Assembly (NCBI GenBank): GCA_001899005.1
Contig: MKUW01000013.1
Coordinates: 62,001-126,000, forward strand
DNA: 64,000 nucleotides
Direction of reading: 5' to 3'
Source of the DNA: Chloroflexi bacterium 44-23
GTDB taxonomy: Bacteria; Chloroflexota; Anaerolineae; Anaerolineales; Anaerolineaceae
A model generated the notes under the pieces. The model was not told the DNA's origin. It worked only from the letters and a program-made list of their open reading frames with translations, and made no database searches. This document shows positions 1-8,176 of the stretch, piece by piece; position 1 is the first letter of the stretch; the number at the start of each line of letters is the position of its first letter. Made by a program: the position numbers and the translations under genes.

Positions 1-391
1 CACGATAACGGGAAACTACCTCAGTGCCGAGTTTTACAACCTTTTCGGCTGGTGTAGATGATCGATGCATACCAATTCCGCATAACAAAGTAATATCCTC
101 ATCCTGCACTCCCGCGATTTCCAGTTCCTTTAAAAGAGCGGGTACAAGAAGATGATCCGGGCTGGCACGGGTGATATCTGTAAACACGATACACACTCGA
201 TCGCCTTTATGGGCAATATTCCTTAAGGGCTGTGAGCCAATTGGATTGTCCAATGCGGATTGGATGGCAGCGTTTACATCCTCGATGGGAGCGACCGGCT
301 GTGAAACAAGAACATCTGCCTTCATTTGTGGGGGCAGTGAAAATTGCAGCGAAGTTTTACTGAAAGGAATATGGTAAGTAGGGCTTTTCAT
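1..391 (-). CDS. LarA-like (lactate racemase family) protein, N-terminal part
   Basis: Leftward reading frame that starts at the ATG at 391-389 and is still open at the window edge, so only about 130 N-terminal residues are seen. The translation contains FTDITRASPDHLLVPALL followed by ELEIAGV and ITLLCGIGMHR, which matches the N-terminal domain of the LarA/DUF2088 family (nickel-pincer lactate racemase and related 2-hydroxyacid racemases or epimerases). The family assignment rests on this motif pattern; the substrate cannot be told. The catalytic histidines and nickel-pincer lysine expected further on lie outside the window. No lar maturation genes are nearby. The start has only a weak purine-rich upstream stretch. 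Confidence 0.75.
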   Translation of the reverse strand, partial: MKSPTYHIPFSKTSLQFSLPPQMKADVLVSQPVAPIEDVNAAIQSALDNPIGSQPLRNIAHKGDRVCIVFTDITRASPDHLLVPALLKELEIAGVQDEDITLLCGIGMHRSSTPAEKVVKLGTEVVSRYR

Positions 392-751
392 GTGAGTGCC
401 ATTCCATTTTGAGATGAAAGATTTCCGTATTTATAATCATTTGTATCACTTTATGTGTTAGCCGGATTGCCTCGTTTGATCCTTATCAATAGATTTAATT
501 ATGGTTAATCAATTCTATTATAAATTGCCATGACTTAGTAGTAGAAAAAGATATAATATAGATAAGCTACAGGATAGAAATCATAAATAACTCTCCAAAA
601 CTTGGTATTTCTACCTTAACTCAACAATACAACTACATTTATATGGTAGGTGCCTCCATACTAATTATTCTATTTAATTGTGCAAATTGTTGCTTCAAAA
701 TCAGTTGCCAGACCTTTACCTTGTTCAACCTTGATATTTGGAAAGAGAAAT
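392..751. other. Divergent intergenic region, LarA-like gene / histidine kinase
   Basis: AT-rich spacer between the leftward LarA-like gene and the rightward kinase. A TATAAT hexamer at 552-557 could be a rightward -10 element, but no -35 with 16-18 bp spacing is obvious (TTGCCA at 525-530 is 21 bp away). A GTG at 680 opens the kinase frame earlier, but has no good ribosome site. Nothing else recognised. Confidence 0.4.
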
Positions 752-2461
752 ATGCTGGATAGAATCAAAACTCACTTCGAAATGCAAGCGCTGTTGGAAG
801 ATTATCCTTATTTTCAGCAGATTTTGCAGAATATTGAACAAGTGATTTGGATTTTTGACCTGAATACTGACAAAATTCTATATGTCAGCCCGGCTTTTGA
901 GACCGTTTGGGGGCGTTCTTGTGAAACCTTTTATGATGACCCATCCGTCTTAATTGAGAATGTGCACCCGGAAGACCGCGTAAAGGTTATGTCTGATATT
1001 TCTGACGACCATCATAACCCATTGAATCAAACTTTCCGGATCATGCGGCCAGATGGAAGTTGGCGTTGGGTTTCTACTCATACTTTCATTATCGGTAACA
1101 AGTTTACCAAGATGAATTATCGAGTCTATATCGCTCAGGATACCACAGACCAAAACCTCCTGGATCAGGCGCTACGAAAGGCCCTGGATCGATCCCGGGA
1201 GCAATTTACGCTCAGCCGCCGAATGAGCCTGGTGCGGAAACCGGAAGCAGTACTTAAAACGCTTATGTCGGCTACAAAATTGCGGGCTGCAAAACGCGCT
1301 TCTGTCTTGTTTTTTGAAGCTCCTTCTGCGGGTGCCTCTCACGAAATTGAAATTATCACATCCTGGTCTTCTTTTCCCCATGTTAGCAGTTCTAATATTG
1401 CCGAATCGTTTAACGAGGCAGCACTTTTTGAAGATCTTGAAATACTAAGTCTTATTCATCCATCAAAACCGTTGATCGTGTCAGATGTTGCCAAAGACCA
1501 GCGTCTGACCCCACCGGTGAAGAACCTGCTGAAGAAAGTACAAATCAAGACTTTAGCCATTTTCCCAATGATCTCTTCAAATTACTGGTTGGGTTGTTTG
1601 GTGGCGTTTTTCCCTCAGGAAGTACAATTTGAACCAATTGAGCTGCGTCACATTAAGGTGTTGGTTGACCAGGCCACCATCACATTGTATAACCTCCAAT
1701 TATTGAAGATTGAGGCAGAATCGCGTCATGAAGCGGAAAGGGCTAATGAAATTAAGACCCAATTTCTAGCCATGATTTCGCATGAATTGCGTACGCCTTT
1801 AACTTCCATTATAGGTTTTACCAACACTCTCCTTGCCAAAGATGTTGTCTGGGAAGCGGATGACAAACGTGATTTTATAGAAACAATTGAGCAAGAAGCT
1901 AATCGCCTCCAGGAACTGATTGACCACCTGCTGGATCTCTCACGCCTTGAGGCAGGGATGTTGCCAATTTTGCAAGAACCAAATTCTCTACATAAGATTA
2001 TTGAAGATGCCATGCCGCAGTTGAATGCATTAGCCAGTGAACATATCCTTATTATTGATCTTCATGCCAACCTGTCATTGGTTTACGTGGACGCTAAACG
2101 GATTGCCCAGGTATTGGTCAACCTGGTGCGAAATGCATCTACTTATTCAATTAAAGGGACTGAAATAAACATTTCGGCTAAAGTACGGGGAAGTTTTGTG
2201 CAAATTAATGTAAGTGATGAAGGGCCGGGTATTCCATCGGGTGAACACAGAAGAGTTTTTAAGGCATTTCAGCGTGGCAAAGAAGGGAATAATGGTGGAG
2301 TGCAAGGTGCTGGATTAGGATTGGCTATCTGCAAAGGGTTGGTCGAAGCACATGGAGGCCGGATATGGATTAGGAAAAAGAATGGCCCCGGAACGACTGT
2401 TTCTTTTACTATCCCGTTGGTTTCATCATATCAACCAGCCAATTCTACAGAAAAAGTATAA
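752..2461 (+). CDS. PAS-GAF sensor histidine kinase
   Basis: Cytoplasmic sensor kinase of about 569 residues, no membrane segment seen. Order: PAS domain (about 15-140, with PDGSWRWVSTHT), GAF-like domain (about 150-310), HisKA dimerisation domain with H-box ISHELRTPLTSIIGF (phospho-accepting His about residue 344), then HATPase with N box LVRNA, G1 DEGPGIP and G2 GAGLGLAICKGLVEAHGG. Start chosen at ATG 752 because GAAAGAG lies just upstream; the frame extends to a GTG at 680 without a good site. The response regulator gene starts 5 bp after the stop, so the two form one operon and probably a cognate pair. The PAS and GAF domains suggest a soluble ligand, redox or light signal, which is not determined. 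Confidence 0.92.
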   Translation: MLDRIKTHFEMQALLEDYPYFQQILQNIEQVIWIFDLNTDKILYVSPAFETVWGRSCETFYDDPSVLIENVHPEDRVKVMSDISDDHHNPLNQTFRIMRPDGSWRWVSTHTFIIGNKFTKMNYRVYIAQDTTDQNLLDQALRKALDRSREQFTLSRRMSLVRKPEAVLKTLMSATKLRAAKRASVLFFEAPSAGASHEIEIITSWSSFPHVSSSNIAESFNEAALFEDLEILSLIHPSKPLIVSDVAKDQRLTPPVKNLLKKVQIKTLAIFPMISSNYWLGCLVAFFPQEVQFEPIELRHIKVLVDQATITLYNLQLLKIEAESRHEAERANEIKTQFLAMISHELRTPLTSIIGFTNTLLAKDVVWEADDKRDFIETIEQEANRLQELIDHLLDLSRLEAGMLPILQEPNSLHKIIEDAMPQLNALASEHILIIDLHANLSLVYVDAKRIAQVLVNLVRNASTYSIKGTEINISAKVRGSFVQINVSDEGPGIPSGEHRRVFKAFQRGKEGNNGGVQGAGLGLAICKGLVEAHGGRIWIRKKNGPGTTVSFTIPLVSSYQPANSTEKV

Positions 2462-2466
2462 AAATT

Positions 2467-3150
2467 ATGGGCAATATTCTAATTGTTGAAGATGATCCAA
2501 ATATTCGCAAATTGGTGCGTGTCAACCTGATCAAACGCGGTTATACAGTTTTCGAAGCAGAAGATAGCCATCAGGCGTTGGCTCTCTTCCAATCTGAAAC
2601 AATAGATCTGGTTTTGCTGGACATAGTTCTCCCCGGCCTTTCAGGGGTGGATATATGCGTTTGGATACGTGCCCGCTCCGATGTGCCAATTATTGTGTTG
2701 AGCGCACGTTCCGAAGAAGAGCTGATAGTGGCCGCGCTGGATGCAGGCGCAGATGACTATGTCACTAAACCGTTTGGGCAGGAAGAATTGCTGGCACGGG
2801 TTCGCGCATTTCTAAGAAAATCCTATACAACCAAAAATGCTTCTGATACAAAAATACAGATTGGCGAATTTTTGATTGACCTGGAAGCAAGCCGGGTATT
2901 TATTGGTAACGAAGATTTGCATCTCACCCGGACAGAATACGCGATCCTTGCTGAACTTGCCCAACATGCTGATGCAATCGTTACGCATAACGAATTGATT
3001 ACGCAGGTTTGGGGGCCAGAATACCGCGGGTCGAATCACTACTTGCATAACTATATCGGACGGCTGCGCAAAAAACTGGGGAGATATAGCAATCTTCTCG
3101 AAACCGTGCCAGGTATGGGTTACAACCTGCATATCAAAAACCAAATCTGA
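2467..3150 (+). CDS. OmpR/PhoB-type response regulator
   Basis: 227-residue response regulator. Receiver domain 1-120 with acidic pair VEDD, phospho-acceptor Asp52 in LLDIVLPG and Lys101 in DDYVTKPFG. The C-terminal winged-helix DNA-binding domain (about 130-225) has the ending RLRKKLG...VPGMGYNL typical of the OmpR/PhoB class, closest in feel to KdpE/MtrA-type proteins. It starts 5 bp after the kinase stop, so co-transcription and partnership are very likely. Targets unknown; no kdp or pho genes are in the window. The next gene (RRM protein) is 115 bp downstream and probably has its own promoter. Confidence 0.93.
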   Translation: MGNILIVEDDPNIRKLVRVNLIKRGYTVFEAEDSHQALALFQSETIDLVLLDIVLPGLSGVDICVWIRARSDVPIIVLSARSEEELIVAALDAGADDYVTKPFGQEELLARVRAFLRKSYTTKNASDTKIQIGEFLIDLEASRVFIGNEDLHLTRTEYAILAELAQHADAIVTHNELITQVWGPEYRGSNHYLHNYIGRLRKKLGRYSNLLETVPGMGYNLHIKNQI

Positions 3151-3265
3151 CCTTCGAAAAAAATTAAGAGGGTTTTGTTAGATTCTATCGAGGACCCATG
3201 TAGATCTATTCGGGTAAGATAAATAATCCGAATAGTGATCTTCGAATTGGAAAGTATAGGAAAAA

Positions 3266-3538
3266 ATGGAAACAAAACTTTATGTTGGAAATATGTCTCA
3301 CGAAACAACCGAACAGGATCTTCGGACGTTATTCAGCGAAGCTGGCAGCGTAGGTGCAGTCGATGTAATCATGGACCATCAAACCGGTAAATCCAAAGGG
3401 TTTGCTTTTGTAACCATGAACAGCCTTGATGAGGCAGAAAAAGCGATCAGTATGTTTGATACCAAAGAATTAAATGAACGAGCTCTGAAGGTCAATATCT
3501 CAAAACCTCGTGAAGAACGGCCAATCGGTCGGCGGTAA
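3266..3538 (+). CDS. RRM-domain RNA-binding protein
   Basis: 90-residue protein that is essentially one RNA recognition motif: RNP2 LYVGNM near the N-terminus and RNP1 KGFAFVTM in the middle, followed by a short basic tail ending PIGRR. Bacterial single-RRM proteins of this kind occur in cyanobacteria and Chloroflexota and are often cold- or stress-induced; that role is inferred for this one. Start at ATG 3266 after an AT-rich leader with GGAAAAAA. It is the first gene of the stress cluster and is closed by a hairpin terminator at 3603-3644. Confidence 0.9.
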   Translation: METKLYVGNMSHETTEQDLRTLFSEAGSVGAVDVIMDHQTGKSKGFAFVTMNSLDEAEKAISMFDTKELNERALKVNISKPREERPIGRR

Positions 3539-3602
3539 ACTCAATACTTACGATGTATACATAATCATCAGAGGCGAATGGGCTTCTTGGTCTCTATAAA
3601 TT

Positions 3603-3644
3603 GTATCGAGCTTGCGTTCTGAGGCTCGATACTTCGTGTTTTTG
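3603..3644 (+). terminator. Rho-independent terminator after RRM gene
   Basis: Inverted repeat GTATCGAGC (3603-3611) / GCTCGATAC (3624-3632) with a 12-nt loop, followed by a T-rich stretch. It lies 65 bp after the RRM stop codon. Confidence 0.7.
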
Positions 3645-3784
3645 TAACAATAAATTTGTTAGAGATTTAATAGATTTTTGCAGGGACGTAGATAGGTAAC
3701 GTTCTGTACTATAAGGTTACCGTAAACAATATTTTCGGAAATCTAATAAATTAACATGACTACTCATGTTTCAGGAAAGGAATA

Positions 3785-3934
3785 ATGCCCATGTTGGATG
3801 ACCCAATCAAAAAAGACAAAAAGAAAGTAGTGACGAAAATTAAACGATTATCCAAAGGAAAACGCACTCATGTGCGCAGGATGAAAAAATTAGCTCGTGA
3901 TGAAGGCAAAATTTACAGACCAGAAATTGCTTAA
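3785..3934 (+). CDS. Small lysine/arginine-rich protein
   Basis: 49 codons from ATG 3785 to TAA 3934, preceded by a strong GGAAAGGA ribosome site 3 bp before the start. The translation is very basic (many Lys and Arg, e.g. KKDKKKVVTKIKRLSKGKR), with a short acidic patch near the N-terminus. No known domain recognised; it could bind nucleic acid or simply be a small stress protein. The Dps-like gene begins 37 bp downstream and is probably in the same transcript. The strong ribosome site argues for a real gene; the absence of a family keeps confidence moderate. Confidence 0.55.
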   Translation: MPMLDDPIKKDKKKVVTKIKRLSKGKRTHVRRMKKLARDEGKIYRPEIA

Positions 3935-3971
3935 ACAACCTATTAAATTAGAATGGAGCCAGATACCACAG

Positions 3972-4481
3972 ATGAAACATTTTGAACGAAAAAATGTAAG
4001 AGCTTCTATCCAACCCAATATTGGATTAGAAACAGGTATTCGTTTGTCAGTTATCGAGATGCTCAACCTTCTTTTGGCAGACGAAACCGTACTCTCGTTT
4101 AAAACCCAACATGCGAAATCGCGTCCAAGTGGAGAAGAAGGTTCTGATTTTCAGCTTCTCTATTCCTCGCATTACAAAAAGATCAGAACAATCTCACAAA
4201 AAATTAGAGAAAGAATTCAAATTCTGGGTGGCATGCAAATATTTAATACTGAAAAGCTAATCAGTTCCGCTCGATTGGATGGAAAACCAAATGGGCTGTA
4301 CAACATTATCAATATTTTAGCCGATCATGAAGCTTTCATCCGTTTCTTGCGAGATGATGCCCAGAAATGTTCCGAAATATTTGATGACCAGGGTACGTAT
4401 GCAATGCTTATCAGCATTTTACGTGTCCATGAAAAGATAGCATGGATTCTTCGTTCTAAAATTAGCCAAGAAGCCGTATAA
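3972..4481 (+). CDS. Divergent Dps/ferritin-like protein (paralogue 1)
   Basis: About 169 residues with the helical pattern of Dps: helix A MLNLLLADETVLSFKT, helix B IRERIQILGG, and a C-terminal pair with LADHEAFIRFLRDDAQKCSE and LRVHEKIAWILRS. Dps proteins form 12-mers that store iron and protect DNA. The HxW stretch that normally follows helix A is replaced by KTQHAKSRPSG, so the inter-subunit ferroxidase histidine appears to be missing. A second, similar gene lies at 10880-11383. Start chosen at ATG 3972, after the stop of the small basic ORF; the frame is open back to ATG 3897, which would overlap that ORF. Iron chemistry is therefore uncertain. Confidence 0.72.
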   Translation: MKHFERKNVRASIQPNIGLETGIRLSVIEMLNLLLADETVLSFKTQHAKSRPSGEEGSDFQLLYSSHYKKIRTISQKIRERIQILGGMQIFNTEKLISSARLDGKPNGLYNIINILADHEAFIRFLRDDAQKCSEIFDDQGTYAMLISILRVHEKIAWILRSKISQEAV

Positions 4482-4508
4482 GGCAATTATCAGAAAAGGA
4501 AAAAAGTA

Positions 4509-4940
4509 ATGAATCAAAAACAAATTGATAAAAAAGTTCAAAACGATGTTGACCAAGTTAAGAAAGGTTTAAGCAACCTGGTCGAAGATAAAACTGTTCA
4601 GGTGAACAAAATTAAAGATAACCTGACAGAGACTACTGGAAAAGTCATAGATAATCTAACCGAATGGATAGGAGATAGCACATCCCAATTGGGCAAAGGA
4701 TTTGATAAACTGACGGTCGATGCCAAGGAAACAATAGTTGATTCTGCCAGAATGGTTGAGAAGGATGTGAAAAAAGGACTTAACATCTATAACGAAAAAG
4801 CTCAAAAGGTTGCCGACCTGGTTCCAGGAGGTTTTAGCGATAAAGTGGCCAAATACCCTTGGGTAGCGATTTCGATCGGGCTTGCAGTTGGTTTAATACT
4901 GGGTCAGATACTCAAACCTGCCCGCCAATCATTTGAGTAG
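4509..4940 (+). CDS. DUF883/ElaB-like membrane-anchored stress protein
   Basis: 143 residues. Residues 1-115 are a charged, helical, low-complexity region rich in Lys, Asp and Val that should form amphipathic helices. The C-terminus is YPWVAISIGLAVGLILGQIL, a glycine-patterned single membrane segment preceded by a Pro-Trp pair, as in the ElaB/YqjD/DUF883 family of inner-membrane anchored, ribosome- or stress-associated proteins. The family call is by this C-terminal signature. It follows the Dps-like gene by 27 bp with AGAAAAGGA upstream, consistent with one operon. Confidence 0.65.
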   Translation: MNQKQIDKKVQNDVDQVKKGLSNLVEDKTVQVNKIKDNLTETTGKVIDNLTEWIGDSTSQLGKGFDKLTVDAKETIVDSARMVEKDVKKGLNIYNEKAQKVADLVPGGFSDKVAKYPWVAISIGLAVGLILGQILKPARQSFE

Positions 4941-4991
4941 GGCACTTTAGATAAAACAGTAAATTGAAGAAGAATTCAAGGAGAAGATAAA

Positions 4992-5450
4992 ATGACGAAT
5001 ATAAGAGAAACAAGAACAACGGAACATGAAACAGGCAGCGAGCAGCGCATTGCTACATTTAAGGCGACGCAATTGGTGTGGCTATTGTTGGGTATTCTCG
5101 AAGCCTTAATTGCATTACGAGTTTTGTTTAAGCTAATCGGGACTAACCCAGAAAATACATTTGCAGCCTTTCTCTACGGTATAACGGGGCTTTTTGTAGC
5201 TCCCTTTCAAAGTTTGATCGGCGCTCCATCGTCGGGTGGCATGGTGTTAGAAATTTCTTCTATCATCGCAATGGTCGTTTATCTGCTTGTTGGATGGGCA
5301 ATTGAACGGATCATATATGTAGGTTTCTACCGTCCGCGCGGACCCAGAAGCGTCAGCCAGACAGTAGTAACCGACCAAATCCCTCCGGTTGAAACGCATA
5401 TCAGCGACAGTCAAACGACAACAACAGTACGCACAAACGATCAAAGATAG
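4992..5450 (+). CDS. YggT-like integral membrane protein
   Basis: 152 residues. A polar N-terminal 30 residues are followed by two or three hydrophobic segments (WLLLGILEALIALRVLFKLI, the FAAFLYGITGLFVAPFQSLI loop region and ISSIIAMVVYLLVGWAIERI) and a polar Thr-rich tail. The FLYGITGLFVAPFQSLIG stretch resembles the YggT/Ycf19 family pattern. Function is unknown; YggT relatives are linked to osmotic tolerance and membrane organisation. Ribosome site AAGGAGAAG 7 bp before ATG 4992. Part of the stress-gene run. Confidence 0.65.
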   Translation: MTNIRETRTTEHETGSEQRIATFKATQLVWLLLGILEALIALRVLFKLIGTNPENTFAAFLYGITGLFVAPFQSLIGAPSSGGMVLEISSIIAMVVYLLVGWAIERIIYVGFYRPRGPRSVSQTVVTDQIPPVETHISDSQTTTTVRTNDQR

Positions 5451-5529
5451 GATTCAAGCGAAGCTCGAAATATTTATCAACCAACCCTGGTGATTTAACC
5501 AGAGTTGTACCACACATGAAAGGAAAAAA

Positions 5530-5640
5530 ATGAACCTGATTAATTTTGTTATATGGCTTACTGTTGGAGCTGTTGTCGGTTGGTTTGCCAGTCAGATGGT
5601 TCAATTGCAGCGCAAAAAGACTGTCAGTATTTCCAGCTAA
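5530..5640 (+). CDS. Small single-span membrane protein, truncated YeaQ/GlsB-like
   Basis: 36 codons from ATG 5530, with GAAAGGAAA just upstream. The translation begins MNLINFVIWLTVGAVVGWFA, which resembles the first transmembrane helix of the GlsB/YeaQ/YmgE family, then a short basic tail (QRKKTVSISS). The family normally has about 80 residues and three helices (compare the gene at 7294), so this is either a genuine one-helix protein or a shortened copy. The intact start, ribosome site and position in the stress cluster favour a real small gene. Confidence 0.55.
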   Translation: MNLINFVIWLTVGAVVGWFASQMVQLQRKKTVSISS

Positions 5641-5767
5641 AACAGATCCAGGTTTCGAACATGGAACCGGATTTTGTAAGGTGGTAAACCGAAGTTGAGA
5701 GTAAATTCAGCGGTTTGATTCCCATAGAAATTTATTCAATTCTTAAAAATTTAAAAGGAAAAATTAA

Positions 5768-5962
5768 ATGGGACGTAAAGGTGTAAGTAAACGTAAACCC
5801 AGTAAAACAAAATCTGTGCCAATTTCAAAAGACAAGCCCGGCAGCATAGTAACATCAGCCTTAAAAGCCCCGGAAAGCCAACCTGGCAGAGCTGTTGGTT
5901 CCGCGAAAACTGTTCGTGCTGCTAAAGATGGAGCTAAATCGTCCTCCCAATTAAAGAAATAA
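5768..5962 (+). CDS. Small basic hypothetical protein
   Basis: 64 residues rich in Lys, Ser, Arg and Ala, with no hydrophobic segment (GRKGVSKRKPSKTKSVP at the start, SSQLKK at the end). Likely intrinsically disordered; resembles small basic proteins found in bacterial stress clusters but no family is recognised. AAAAGGAAAAATTAA precedes ATG 5768. The opposite strand is also open here, but lacks a ribosome site and context. Role unknown; nucleic acid binding would be a guess. Confidence 0.5.
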   Translation: MGRKGVSKRKPSKTKSVPISKDKPGSIVTSALKAPESQPGRAVGSAKTVRAAKDGAKSSSQLKK

Positions 5963-6138
5963 AGCAAATAAGGTTAACAAGTTATTTGAACTCGACAAAA
6001 CACATTATAACCATTGCGAATAATTTAGAAAATCCAAAAAAGATTTAGCGCCATTGAAGCATAACATAAGTTCAGTAAACGAATCTTCAAATTAATACAG
6101 AATTATTCCAATTCTATAGCCTCAATAAGGAGAAGGCC

Positions 6139-6366
6139 ATGCAATCATCCGCACCAACAGGTCTACAAGCTGATTCCCGGCAAGGTGAAGAAGAGACCCT
6201 GTTGGATTCCCACCCTACGCTTATTCAATCCGTTGCGCTGCGTACTGCTCGGGTCAACCTAAAGATATTGAAAAACATTCTGAGCCGGCTGACTGGCTTC
6301 TTTCAATTGTCTGAAGAAGAAAAAAACAAGGCTGGCATTTATCTAGGTGATCGGCACTACAAATAA
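6139..6366 (+). CDS. Hypothetical protein
   Basis: 75 residues from ATG 6139, preceded by AAGGAGAAGG, a strong ribosome site. The N-terminal 25 residues are polar; the rest (LRTARVNLKILKNILSRLTGFFQLSEEEKNKAGIYL, seen as two helical blocks) could form a helical hairpin. No family recognised. It stands between the small basic protein and a gene-poor stretch before CsbD, and has the same orientation as the whole stress cluster. Probably real because of the ribosome site. Confidence 0.5.
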   Translation: MQSSAPTGLQADSRQGEEETLLDSHPTLIQSVALRTARVNLKILKNILSRLTGFFQLSEEEKNKAGIYLGDRHYK

Positions 6367-7051
6367 GACTTGGTTATTTGATTGGCGGCGATTGTCAATG
6401 CCAGGTCTGCCGTCGAATAATCTATTGCTGACATTGAAAACTGTTTCGGGTTGCACATGTTCCACATTTATTTATTTAATATTGTCCACATCGAATGAAA
6501 AGAGAACAGGTAAGGCCAGAAAATATTTGGGACAAAGGAAGATGTATGTCAGGTTTGTTTTTAATAGCCCTGTCGATCTCTATCGCTGAATATGCTTATT
6601 TTTTAAAGTTTTAACCAAACTGTAAAAAAAATAGATTTTGAATATTAAATTACCATTCGACCTCATCGGCGAGTGGAATGCAACTGCGATAAACGCTTAG
6701 TGTTGGATATTAACAAAGACTGGATTGTGACAATGCTGAATAGAAAAACCGATTGCCGGGGTTGTAATGGAAAGCACGTATCAAGTGAATAATACCTCGA
6801 AATCAGTGTCTATAAAAAACAAAAATATTTTTAGATATTTTATAGATTATATCAAGGACATAGATAGCCCCTATCGAATAAGATTAAACCAGACGAAAAT
6901 GTCATCTGCATTAGTAGAATTCAAAATATTGAGTTCCAAAATGAAGCTTAGTTTATTTCGGAAAATAATTTAAAAGCTGGCATGCTACATTTCCTGATAT
7001 GCCGCCCTATGCAGATGAAAAAGCTAATTTCAGAGAGTAAGAGGAGTTGAA
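6367..7051. other. Gene-poor spacer upstream of csbD-like gene
   Basis: 685 bp, strongly AT-rich. Open frames at 6347-6589 and 6767-6973 lack ribosome sites and recognisable protein features, and are not called. The spacer should hold the promoter of the csbD-like gene, but I see no clear consensus. Confidence 0.4.
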
Positions 7052-7267
7052 ATGAACAAAGATATTTTTGAAGGCAAGTGGAAGCAGATGCGTGGTGAAG
7101 CTAAATCGTGGTGGGGGAAGCTTACCGATGATGATTTAGATCGTGCCGCCGGTAAGTTCGATGTTCTTGCTGGGTTGCTTCAGGAAAAGTATGGCTATAC
7201 CCGCGAACGCGCTGCTGACGAAATCGATAAACATGTCACAGAATACGAAACCAAATTAAAAACATAA
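7052..7267 (+). CDS. CsbD family stress protein
   Basis: 71 residues with the CsbD hallmark pattern: an initial GKWKQMRGEAKSWWGKLTDDD block followed by RAAGKFDVLAGLLQEKYGYTRERAADEID. CsbD proteins are small, soluble, hydrophilic proteins induced by general stress in many bacteria; their biochemical role is not known. AAGAGGAG precedes the ATG by 6 bp. A GlsB/YeaQ-like gene follows 26 bp after the stop, a very common pairing for this family. Confidence 0.92.
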   Translation: MNKDIFEGKWKQMRGEAKSWWGKLTDDDLDRAAGKFDVLAGLLQEKYGYTRERAADEIDKHVTEYETKLKT

Positions 7268-7293
7268 ACCATATAGTTAATTAGGAGAGAAAA

Positions 7294-7548
7294 ATGAACA
7301 TTCTTATATACCTCATTGTTGCTGCTGTAATCGGATGGGTGGCCACTGAACTGATGCATGATCGCTCGAGCCTGCTGATCAATATTATTATTGCAATCAT
7401 TGGCGCGTTCCTGGCGGGTTATTTTCTGAGCCCCCTCTTCGGGGTTGGGACAATCAATGATGCAATTACTGTCCCGACAATGTTGGTCACTTTGCTGGGA
7501 GCTATCATCCTGCTGGCGATCGTTCGCTTGTTCCGTCGTCGCCGATAA
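7294..7548 (+). CDS. GlsB/YeaQ/YmgE family membrane protein
   Basis: 84 residues, three predicted membrane helices: ILIYLIVAAVIGWVATELM, LLINIIIAIIGAFLAGYFL and VPTMLVTLLGAIILLAIV, and a basic tail RLFRRRR. Matches the transglycosylase-associated (GlsB/YeaQ/YmgE) family of stress-responsive inner-membrane proteins. TTAGGAGAG precedes the start. Probably co-transcribed with the csbD-like gene upstream. A shortened relative lies at 5530-5640. Confidence 0.9.
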   Translation: MNILIYLIVAAVIGWVATELMHDRSSLLINIIIAIIGAFLAGYFLSPLFGVGTINDAITVPTMLVTLLGAIILLAIVRLFRRRR

Positions 7549-7745
7549 AAACTTTTGATTTTCTTTTCTCGTGTCTGCGATATTTTGGGTGTGCTTGTAC
7601 CAGTCACAAACCTCCAGTCGTCAATGACAGAAGAGAGTACATTAAAATCTCAATCAGGAGCTTAAAACTGATGGATTAGGTCAATTCTTTTAAAGCTTTA
7701 CCAATCAGTACGTTCCATCAAATTATTTATAAGGAGGAAAATCTT

Positions 7746-7904
7746 ATGCTTTGGACTATTGTTGTTATTCTTGTTGTATTGTGGCTTCTCGGCTTTTTCG
7801 GTAGAAACATCAGCCCAAGTTTTCCTAAAACAGGAAGTTGGATACATGTTTTGATCGTTATTGCTTTAATTCTTATCGTGTTGAAACTTCTTGGAGTAGT
7901 TTAA
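7746..7904 (+). CDS. lmo0937-type small membrane protein
   Basis: 52 codons from ATG 7746 with TAAGGAGG 8 bp upstream. Two hydrophobic helices (IVVILVVLWLLGFF and HVLIVIALILIVLKLLGVV) separated by a polar turn GRNISPSFPKTGSW. This layout matches the lmo0937 family (DUF5670) of two-helix stress-associated membrane peptides. Function unknown. A strong terminator follows at 7961-8005. Confidence 0.85.
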   Translation: MLWTIVVILVVLWLLGFFGRNISPSFPKTGSWIHVLIVIALILIVLKLLGVV

Positions 7905-7960
7905 CTTTTTCACATTCTAGCCGGGTAGCTCCAGCGAAACTGATAAGATACCTATATGCC

Positions 7961-8005
7961 TTTGCCACTCAGCAGTACCGGATGATCGCTGAGTGGCAAA
8001 GTTTG
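7961..8005 (+). terminator. Strong hairpin terminator closing the stress cluster's small-gene run
   Basis: Perfect 13-bp inverted repeat TTTGCCACTCAGC (7961-7973) / GCTGAGTGGCAAA (7988-8000), 14-nt loop, then GTTTGTT. It sits 57 bp after the lmo0937-type gene. Confidence 0.75.
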
Positions 8006-8176
8006 TTAAGAAAATAATCCATGATCAATATATTAAGAAGTCTATCGGGATATTGGAAACCATTTCTTCTTAAACGGACATTATTTCCAGATCGCGAAAA
8101 ATGGATTGATCAACCAGTGTAATGTCACCAGACAAATGGGCGGGTAGGTTTAGAATGAGCAGGAAGGAGAAGTTTT

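Noticed and set aside
171..377. Rightward 68-codon frame near the left edge
   Set aside because: Opposite strand of the LarA-like gene, which has clear family motifs.
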